The position numbers and the translations under genes are program-made. A model generated the notes under the pieces. The model saw only the letters and a program-made list of their open reading frames with translations, had not been told where the DNA came from and ran no database searches. This document shows, one piece after another, positions 1 through 4,211 of a DNA stretch of 5,273 bases. The stretch comes from Clostridia bacterium (GTDB taxonomy: Bacteria > Bacillota > Peptococcia > DRI-13 > DTU073), in NCBI GenBank assembly GCA_012842035.1, contig DUTO01000111.1:1-5273 (forward strand), in the 5' to 3' direction. The number at the start of each line of letters is the position of its first letter. The stretch's first letter is position 1.

Positions 1-20
1 AAAGCGGCTCCAAAGGATCT

Positions 21-464
21 TTATGAAAGAACCTTCGTTAAAATTACGGCAACTTCTTGCCTCGTAATTTCCTCATTTGGTCTAATCTTTCCCCCCGGTT
101 CACTACTAAGATAACCGGCGGTAACCGCTTTATGAATTTCCTTAGTAAACCATTTTCCCTCCGGAACATCCGTAAAACTTGAAAAACTCATTCTTCTGTT
201 ATAGCCAAAGATACGATTAACCAAAGCACAAAACTCGGCACGGGTTATCGAATTATTAGGCTTAAATTTTCCATCTGGATACCCCCTAACATAACCCCTT
301 TCCACCCAAATATTAATTGACTCTTGCGCCCAATGGTTTCCAATATCAGAAAATGCATTTACCTTCCCTGCCGTTTGCGCCATGACGCTTTGCGGAAAAA
401 ACAAAGTGTAACCCAAAATAAAAACTAAAAAGAATAAAATATTGTGTGATTTTTTAATCTTCAC
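21..464 (-). CDS. Secreted protein with two SLH domains (possibly truncated)
   Basis: SLH domains usually attach exported proteins to pyruvylated secondary cell-wall polymers. From the GTG at 462-464 the product is 147 residues. It has a Sec signal peptide (basic MKIKK, hydrophobic core about residues 9-23, probable cut after V27-M28-A29), then SLH 1 (about 38-87, with GYPDG and the ITRAE motif at 73-77) and SLH 2 (about 97-146, with the variant ITRQE at 133-137). I chose GTG because AAGGAG lies 10 bases upstream. The longer frame from a TTG at 489-491 would put this Shine-Dalgarno inside the gene and add MGLGRRWQL before the signal peptide. There is no effector domain, and the stop comes just after SLH 2, whereas three SLH copies are typical of anchoring proteins. 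A one-base shift near the stop would read on to the window edge, so it may be a broken longer gene. It is divergent from the ECF gene. The SLH assignment is secure; the role of the protein is unknown. Confidence 0.85.
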   Translation of the reverse strand: MKIKKSHNILFFLVFILGYTLFFPQSVMAQTAGKVNAFSDIGNHWAQESINIWVERGYVRGYPDGKFKPNNSITRAEFCALVNRIFGYNRRMSFSSFTDVPEGKWFTKEIHKAVTAGYLSSEPGGKIRPNEEITRQEVAVILTKVLS

Positions 465-474
465 TAATTGCCAT

Positions 475-480
475 CTCCTT
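475..480 (-). promoter_or_regulatory. Ribosome binding site deciding the GTG start of the SLH gene
   Basis: The minus strand reads AAGGAG here, 10 bases before the GTG at 464-462. No comparable site precedes the TTG at 491-489, so this site favours the shorter protein that begins directly with its signal peptide. Confidence 0.65.
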
Positions 481-536
481 CCCAACCCCAATCTTTCTTA
501 ATTGTGCTTCTTTTTTATTGTATCATAATTGAAAGA

Positions 537-568
537 AATTTTAACCAATAAAGACTTTCCCATTTACT
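537..568 (-). promoter_or_regulatory. Tentative promoter for the SLH gene
   Basis: On the minus strand a TTGGTT (-35-like, 568-563) is followed by overlapping -10-like hexamers TATGAT (547-542, 15-base spacer) and TACAAT (542-537, 20-base spacer). Neither spacing is ideal and the region is very AT-rich, so this is only the best candidate in the divergent gap. Confidence 0.25.
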
Positions 569-587
569 ATATTCTTTCATCACTTTT

Positions 588-596
588 TGTTATAAT
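588..596 (+). promoter_or_regulatory. Extended -10 promoter for the ECF S-component gene
   Basis: TGTTATAAT is a perfect extended -10 (TGnTATAAT). No good -35 is seen about 17 bases upstream, which is common for extended -10 sigma-A promoters. Transcription would start near 603, leaving a leader of about 50 bases. I recognise no riboswitch in that leader. Confidence 0.5.
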
Positions 597-654
597 CTTC
601 TTATATTAATTGCAATAAATACTAACATAAATCACAAACAAAGAGAGCTTAAAA

Positions 655-1182
655 ATGAAAAAAATTAAAACAAAACAATTAGCTATTACCGGCTTAATGG
701 CCGCACTAACTATGATGGGGACAATGATTATTCAAATACCTACCCCTACCAAAGGTTATCTTCATCTGGGAGACAGCCTAGTCTATCTCAGTGGAATCCT
801 GCTAGGTCCATTAGTCGGAGCACTTGCCGCCGGAATAGGGTCTACACTCGCGGATGTTTTTTCCGGTTACGGCATTTATGCCCCAGCTACATTTATCATC
901 AAAAGTCTTGATGCTTTAGTAGTAGGTTACTGCTATAAAGCGATTGCCTCAAAGACAAATTCTCTCATCAAAAAAACTATAAGTTTTATCCTAGGCATTA
1001 TTCTAGGAGGAAGCATCATGGTAAGTGGATACCTAGCTTATGAAACATTCCTCTATGGCTTCCCTGCCGCTTTATTAGGAGGTGTGCCCTTAAATATTAC
1101 CCAAGCTATAGGCGGTGGAGTTCTTGCCTTACCTTTAATGTTTGCTTTAGAAAAGTTTAATTTTTCTCAAAACCTAAAATAA
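655..1182 (+). CDS. ECF transporter S component (PF07155/DUF1393-like)
   Basis: This 175-residue, strongly hydrophobic protein looks like the substrate-binding S component of an energy-coupling-factor transporter, which captures a vitamin-type substrate in the membrane and works with an EcfA-EcfA'-EcfT module. The family signature is at residues 34-92: GYLHLGDSLVYLSGILLGP, then GALAAGIGSTLADV, then GYGIYAPATFIIKSLDALVVG. About five or six membrane segments can be drawn (roughly 8-28, 42-62, 73-95, 106-128 and one or two in 133-166). The small-residue stretches LMAALTM and ALAAG could contact EcfT. Length is normal for S components. The ATG at 655 has a modest AAGAGAG site 7 bases upstream. 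No ecfA or ecfT lies in the window, so it would share a remote energizing module (group II arrangement). The family is often labelled riboflavin transporter, but its members vary and the substrate cannot be read from this sequence. Two terminators follow the stop. Confidence 0.88.
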   Translation: MKKIKTKQLAITGLMAALTMMGTMIIQIPTPTKGYLHLGDSLVYLSGILLGPLVGALAAGIGSTLADVFSGYGIYAPATFIIKSLDALVVGYCYKAIASKTNSLIKKTISFILGIILGGSIMVSGYLAYETFLYGFPAALLGGVPLNITQAIGGGVLALPLMFALEKFNFSQNLK

Positions 1183-1204
1183 GCTCTGAAGTCAGAACTT
1201 TTTT
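1181..1204 (+). terminator. Intrinsic terminator directly after the ECF gene
   Basis: Arms AAGCTCTG (1181-1188) and CAGAACTT (1193-1200) pair over 8 positions with one C/A mismatch around loop AAGT. A run of six T follows at 1199-1204. The left arm begins within the stop codon of the ECF gene. It is weaker than the next hairpin and may act as the first of a pair. Confidence 0.55.
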
Positions 1205-1221
1205 ATGAGTGATTTAGCAAT

Positions 1222-1251
1222 ATTAAAAGGGAGCTTGCGCTCCCTTTTAAT
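1222..1251. terminator. Bidirectional terminator between the ECF gene and cotJC
   Basis: This is a perfect 13-base-pair stem (1222-1234 with 1239-1251) around a 4-base loop: TTGC on plus, GCAA (a GNRA-type tetraloop) on minus. The core GGGAGC/GCTCCC is flanked by AAAA on one side and TTTT on the other, so each strand sees a GC core followed by a T-rich tail. It serves the convergent ECF gene (plus) and cotJABC (minus). Its right arm covers the cotJC stop codon and part of the last Tyr codon. Confidence 0.85.
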
Positions 1252-1819
1252 AATATTTCTTTTCATTCAAATATTCCTGCATATAATTCAGTGTTTCCCC
1301 AAAACGTTGAAAATGCACTACTTCCCGTTCACGCAAGAAACGCAAAACATCTGTGACCTGTGGGTCATCAGATAAATTAATCAACCAATTATAAGTGGCA
1401 CGAGCTTTTTGTTCTGCCGCCATGTTTTCCGTAAGATCCGCAATCGGGTCACCCTTAGCTTGAATATAGGCTGCTGTCCAAGGATTGCCTACGGCATCCA
1501 CATAAAAAAGGGCACGGTCATGGTCAGCATAATGTCCTCCTAAGCCGGCAGCTTTTAATTCAGCTACCGAAGCGTCTTTAGTCAACTTATAAACCAAAGT
1601 CCCCACTATTTCCAAATGGGCCAATTCTTCCGTACCGATATCATTCAAAACAGCCTTAGCTCTTTCTGTCGGCATGGCATAACGCTGATTCAAATAACGC
1701 AGTGAAGCTGCTAACTCACCATCCGGACCACCGTACTGAGTAATAATCCATTTCGCTAACTGCACATTTTTTCCCGAAACATTGACCGGATACTGTAATT
1801 TCTTTTCATAGATCCACAT
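1247..1819 (-). CDS. cotJC: Spore coat protein CotJC, manganese-catalase family
   Basis: The 190-residue product matches CotJC of Bacillus subtilis in length and belongs to the ferritin-like manganese catalase family. CotJC is a spore coat component thought to help protect against peroxide. The dimanganese ligands can be placed by comparison with Lactobacillus catalase: E35 (GELAASLRYLNQRY), E65 and H68 (GTEELAHLEI), E136 (MAAEQKARATY) and H169 (REREVVHFQRFGE). The 33-residue gap between E136 and H169 equals that between the last two ligands of the catalase, so the metal site looks intact. Catalase activity is an inference. The ATG at 1819 has AAGGAGG (1833-1827) 7 bases upstream, and cotJB ends 15 bases before it, so the two are co-transcribed. 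The stop codon lies inside the bidirectional terminator hairpin. No truncation or odd residue is seen. Confidence 0.95.
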   Translation of the reverse strand: MWIYEKKLQYPVNVSGKNVQLAKWIITQYGGPDGELAASLRYLNQRYAMPTERAKAVLNDIGTEELAHLEIVGTLVYKLTKDASVAELKAAGLGGHYADHDRALFYVDAVGNPWTAAYIQAKGDPIADLTENMAAEQKARATYNWLINLSDDPQVTDVLRFLREREVVHFQRFGETLNYMQEYLNEKKYY

Positions 1820-1834
1820 TTCTGGTCCTCCTTT

Positions 1835-2095
1835 CTACATTTCCCAAGGCCAAGGCTGTTCAGCCCAGCGCCAAGAGTTGCCTGTATTCATACCCCAACC
1901 ATAGTTCAAAAGAGGACCGTACTGCTGTTCATATTGTTTCTTTAATTCACAAAGTTCCCTATGCATACAATTATATTGCTCTAACGCTTTCTGATCCTCC
2001 GGATGAGTATTTAAATATAAATTAAGCTCCAAAGTAACAAATTCTACTTGCTGTATTTTTCTCAGTAAGGCCTGACAAGGATTATTCACAGCCAT
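1835..2095 (-). CDS. cotJB: Spore coat protein CotJB
   Basis: The 86-residue product is close to the length of B. subtilis CotJB. It is a short helical protein (LLRKIQQVEFVTLELNLYLNTH, then HPEDQKALEQYN and a charged helix to about residue 60) ending in a Trp/Pro-rich tail, WRWAEQPWPWEM, typical of the family. CotJB acts with CotJA and CotJC in the spore coat and has no known enzymatic role. I chose the ATG at 2095 rather than the upstream ATG at 2152 because GGAGGTG (2108-2102) sits 6 bases before it and the family begins around MAVNNPC. This gives a 14-base overlap with the end of cotJA, consistent with translational coupling. The Shine-Dalgarno site lies inside the last codons of cotJA. 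Confidence 0.92.
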   Translation of the reverse strand: MAVNNPCQALLRKIQQVEFVTLELNLYLNTHPEDQKALEQYNCMHRELCELKKQYEQQYGPLLNYGWGMNTGNSWRWAEQPWPWEM

Positions 2096-2567
2096 ACGGC
2101 ACACCTCCCCCAAAATGGATTCTACAAGGTTGTGGCCCTTCACAAGGACCATATTTCCCTTGAGGCATATGCAATTCAGGGAAAAGCGTACCTTTACATA
2201 AGGCCTCTGCAGGATTATAGACTACATCATAATTCTGCCACGGAACATAGGAATGAGCTAAACGAAAATACGGACAAGTAAAAGGCGGTGCCATAAGCCC
2301 TCCCATCGGGGGACAAGGCATTTGAGGAGGCATTGGTCCCATAGGAGGACATGGCATCTGCGGTGGGGTAGGCATAGGCTCCATAGGAGGACATGGCATC
2401 TGAGGAGGTAAAGGGACACACGGTGGACACTTCTTTGCCGTTTCCGGCCATAAAGCATCCATCTTTGCTACACTCGGCTGCTCTATAGAATTCTTCGCCA
2501 CTTCCTCATCTTGTTTATTCTCTGACCCGGACTGGGCAGGAAAAACTTTAAACGTGAAATTTTTCAA
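2082..2567 (-). CDS. cotJA: Spore coat protein CotJA with Pro/Met/Cys-rich N-terminal extension
   Basis: The 161-residue product has a CotJA domain at about residues 101-140 (RLAHSYVPWQNYD, NPAEALCKGTLFPELHMP), which identifies the family. CotJA is a spore coat protein needed for incorporation of CotJC. B. subtilis CotJA has only about 80 residues. Here an extension of roughly 95 residues precedes the domain: a charged stretch (15-45), a CPPC (47-50), then three tandem 12-residue units PPQMPCPPMxPM (54-91). There are ten cysteines in all, suggesting disulfide cross-linking in the coat (inference). The start is TTG at 2567; AAGGAGGG (2582-2575) lies 7 bases upstream and no in-frame ATG fits. 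It is the first gene of cotJABC, with a sporulation-type promoter just upstream. Short open frames on the same strand in the repeat region are by-products of the 36-base period. Confidence 0.92.
   Translation of the reverse strand: MKNFTFKVFPAQSGSENKQDEEVAKNSIEQPSVAKMDALWPETAKKCPPCVPLPPQMPCPPMEPMPTPPQMPCPPMGPMPPQMPCPPMGGLMAPPFTCPYFRLAHSYVPWQNYDVVYNPAEALCKGTLFPELHMPQGKYGPCEGPQPCRIHFGGGVPYGCE
2102..2110 (-). promoter_or_regulatory. Ribosome binding site of cotJB inside the end of cotJA
   Basis: The minus strand reads GGGGAGGTG, ending 6 bases before the ATG at 2095. It decides the 86-residue CotJB start over the ATG at 2152. Confidence 0.75.
2295..2408 (-). repeat. Three 36-base tandem coding repeats in cotJA
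   Basis: Units at 2408-2373, 2366-2331 and 2330-2295 encode PPQMPCPPMEPM, PPQMPCPPMGPM and PPQMPCPPMGGL. Units 1 and 2 agree at 31 of 36 bases and are separated by two codons (Pro-Thr). Unit 3 has diverged more. The unit length is a multiple of three, so copy-number change would keep the frame. Confidence 0.85.
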
Positions 2568-2574
2568 ATATGTT

Positions 2575-2582
2575 CCCTCCTT
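2575..2582 (-). promoter_or_regulatory. Ribosome binding site fixing the TTG start of cotJA
   Basis: The minus strand reads AAGGAGGG, 7 bases before TTG at 2567-2565. It is close to the best possible anti-16S match and supports the non-ATG start. Confidence 0.75.
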
Positions 2583-2597
2583 ATACTAATCTCACTT

Positions 2598-2625
2598 TAG
2601 TCTATGCATGACCTACCCATGTTGT
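2598..2625 (-). promoter_or_regulatory. Candidate sigma-K/sigma-E-type sporulation promoter of cotJABC
   Basis: The minus strand has CATAGACTA at 2606-2598, a full match to the sigma-K -10 pattern CATAnnnTA and near the sigma-E pattern CATACAnT. An AC dinucleotide lies 17 bases upstream (2625-2624), as expected for the short sigma-K -35. No good sigma-E -35 is seen. Transcription would begin near 2591, giving a leader of about 24 bases that carries the cotJA ribosome binding site. In B. subtilis the operon is sigma-E dependent, so either mother-cell sigma factor is possible. Confidence 0.42.
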
Positions 2626-2680
2626 CCCCTAAAAAAATTTTAACTTAATAAAAAGAATTTGCCTTAACGGAAAATTTTTC

Positions 2681-2709
2681 TTGCTTCGACAACTTCCCCA
2701 TGTTATAAT
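2681..2709 (+). promoter_or_regulatory. Strong sigma-A-type promoter in the cotJA/aprX gap
   Basis: TTGCTT (2681-2686) is followed after exactly 17 bases by TATAAT (2704-2709), with the extended -10 TG at 2701-2702. This is the best vegetative promoter in the window. The predicted start is near 2716. It points toward the subtilase gene, but an intrinsic terminator intervenes. Confidence 0.6.
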
Positions 2710-2715
2710 AAGTTG

Positions 2716-2788
2716 TAAGTTCCTCTTTTAACTATACTCCCTCTTTCCATAAAAGGAATTGCCCACTTGGTGGGGCAATTCTTTTTTT
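2716..2788 (+). ncRNA. Candidate small RNA or attenuated leader (about 73 nt)
   Basis: A consensus promoter (2681-2709) and a strong terminator (2756-2788) bracket about 73 bases with no usable start codon: the only near-start, TTG at 2713-2715, is followed directly by TAA. The 5' half is AT-rich and has a pyrimidine tract, TCCCTCTTT (2738-2746), that could pair over 9 bases (one G-U) with AAGGAGGGA at the cotJA ribosome binding site. C/U-rich unpaired tracts are typical of Gram-positive small RNAs that block ribosome binding, but they match any strong Shine-Dalgarno. The alternative is a transcription attenuator for aprX, which starts 106 bases after the T-run. I recognise no known RNA family. 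Confidence 0.4.
2756..2788 (+). terminator. Intrinsic terminator upstream of aprX
   Basis: GAATTGCCCAC (2756-2766) pairs with GTGGGGCAATTC (2770-2781) with one bulged G and a short TTG loop (or 9 perfect pairs with an 8-base loop). Seven T follow at 2782-2788. It has the strongest T-run in the window. On the minus strand only TTTT follows the stem, so it is mainly a plus-strand terminator. No plus-strand gene lies directly upstream, which is why a small RNA is suspected. Confidence 0.82.
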
Positions 2789-2894
2789 ATTTTGCCATCG
2801 ATTTCAAATTATTCTTAATAATTATTTTTTTTGTTCACGCACCCTTTCTGCTCCTTTTTCGTATGATGTATTAAATTTTAAAAGGAGCAACACT

Positions 2895-4211
2895 ATGGAT
2901 ATTCGTGAATTACACTGGTTGCGCACCCATGCTGCCAAACTTGACCCGGAACTTAAAAGCCACCTTCTTACCTGCTACAGAAAAATAGCTAAAGCCCCTT
3001 GTTTCTTACAAAGAATCTATCGCTTTTTCCAACACCGCTTACGCCGTTTCCCTGTAATTATTCAATTAACCCCCACACGCAACTATGAAGCAATCAAGGA
3101 ACTACGCACGACCCTTGCTAAATATAATAAAACTATTAATAACCTCACCATCATCAATAGTCTTGCCACTTCTCTCTCCCTCCGAGCAATTAAAAAAATA
3201 ACGACCCATTCCCTCATAAAAAAAATTTACCTTGACCAAGAAATAAGAGCCTTACTCCATACAGCTATACCTACCACTAAAGCTACGACCCTGTGGCAAC
3301 ATAACTTTACCGGCAAAGGGGTCACCATCGCCATTATGGATACGGGCATATCCTCTCACCCGGATCTGCTTCTCCCCCAAAATCGTGTCCTGGCTTTTAA
3401 AGATTTTGTAAATAAACAAACTACTTCTTATGATGACAATGGTCATGGCACTCACTGTGCCGGTTCGGCTGCCGGAAACGGTTATGCCTCGGCCGGCAAA
3501 TACAAAGGGCCGGCCCATGAAGCTAAAATAGTAAGTCTAAAAATATTAAACAAAATGGGCTTAGGAAAATCCTCCACGGCTATCGAAGCAGTCGAATGGA
3601 TTTTGGCTTATAAAAAAAAGTTTAACATTAAGATAATTTCTCTTTCCCTAGGCTATAAAGCCACCGTTTCCTATCGGGAAGACCCATTATGCCAAGCTTT
3701 AGAAAAAGCCTGGCAAGCAGGAATTGTGATTTGTACCGCCGCCGGTAATGACGGCCCGGAAAATAAAACTATTAACTCCCCCGGTATACATCCCGACTTT
3801 ATTACCGTAGGAGCTTTTGATGACCATAACACCATTGACCCCGCTGATGACACCATTGCTGAATTTTCCAGCAGAGGCCCCACCCTTGACGGGCTCACCA
3901 AGCCTGACTTCCTTCTCCCCGGTCATAATATTATCTCGGCTCGTGCCAAAGGCTCTTTTCTTGATAAACTAAACCAAAATGAAGTTGTTGACGACTGGTA
4001 CTTAAGCCTCTCCGGCACTTCTATGGCTGTTCCCCTTTGTGCCGGCATAATCGCTCAACTGCTGGAAGCAAAGCCTTTCCTTTCGCCCTCGGAAATAAAA
4101 AAACAGCTCCGCGAGAGCTGTCAGAAAATATTTTCCGCTGATGCCAATGTCCAAGGAAACGGCTGTCTTAACTGTAGCAAATTATTAAACCAACAAACCT
4201 CAAACACTTAA
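2895..4211 (+). CDS. aprX: AprX-like intracellular subtilisin-family serine protease (S8)
   Basis: This complete 438-residue subtilase is about the size of B. subtilis AprX (442). The catalytic residues are all present: D149 (IAIMDTG), H184 (DNGHGTHCAG), oxyanion N285 (TAAGND) and S376 (SGTSMAVP). Residues 53-120 (PVIIQLTP to LDQEIRALL) resemble an inhibitor_I9 propeptide, preceded by a basic helical segment of about 50 residues. No signal peptide is seen, so a cytoplasmic location is likely, as proposed for AprX. C188, right after the HGTH motif, is in the position of the free cysteine of proteinase K- and thermitase-type enzymes, and there are nine cysteines in all. The ATG at 2895 has AAAGGAG 7 bases upstream. 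No convincing own promoter is visible; TATGAT at 2862-2867 lacks a -35. The gene is divergent from cotJABC, so a sporulation or stationary-phase role is possible but unproven. Its 3' end overlaps mgtE by 12 bases. The family is certain; the aprX name is by architecture. Confidence 0.92.
   Translation: MDIRELHWLRTHAAKLDPELKSHLLTCYRKIAKAPCFLQRIYRFFQHRLRRFPVIIQLTPTRNYEAIKELRTTLAKYNKTINNLTIINSLATSLSLRAIKKITTHSLIKKIYLDQEIRALLHTAIPTTKATTLWQHNFTGKGVTIAIMDTGISSHPDLLLPQNRVLAFKDFVNKQTTSYDDNGHGTHCAGSAAGNGYASAGKYKGPAHEAKIVSLKILNKMGLGKSSTAIEAVEWILAYKKKFNIKIISLSLGYKATVSYREDPLCQALEKAWQAGIVICTAAGNDGPENKTINSPGIHPDFITVGAFDDHNTIDPADDTIAEFSSRGPTLDGLTKPDFLLPGHNIISARAKGSFLDKLNQNEVVDDWYLSLSGTSMAVPLCAGIIAQLLEAKPFLSPSEIKKQLRESCQKIFSADANVQGNGCLNCSKLLNQQTSNT
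4097..4121 (-). terminator. Likely mgtE terminator embedded in the aprX coding sequence
   Basis: On the minus strand ACAGCTC (4121-4115), loop TCGCG and GAGCTGT (4109-4103) form a 7-base-pair stem that runs into TTTTTTT (4103-4097). It lies about 80 bases past the mgtE stop, inside codons of the subtilase C-terminus. On the plus strand no T-run follows the stem, so it would act only on minus-strand transcripts. Confidence 0.65.

Noticed and set aside
603..654. Riboswitch in the leader of the ECF gene
   Set aside because: The leader is only about 50 AT-rich bases, with no recognisable FMN, TPP, preQ1 or other conserved core and no terminator hairpin before the start codon.
2096..2152. Longer CotJB start at the ATG at 2152
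   Set aside because: It would add 19 residues and a 71-base overlap with cotJA. The strong GGAGGTG before the ATG at 2095 and the usual family length favour the shorter protein.
2227..2458. Two overlapping minus-strand open frames (74 and 66 residues) within cotJA
   Set aside because: They are alternative frames of the 36-base repeats in cotJA. They lack ribosome binding sites and resemble no family, while the cotJA frame carries a known domain.
2862..2867. TATGAT as the aprX promoter
   Set aside because: No -35 at suitable spacing, and no clear match to sigma-E, -F, -G or -K patterns, so it is mentioned only within the gene entry.
3252..3926. Three minus-strand open frames opposite the subtilase gene
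   Set aside because: They lie antisense to the conserved catalytic core and have no domain, ribosome binding site or terminator of their own.
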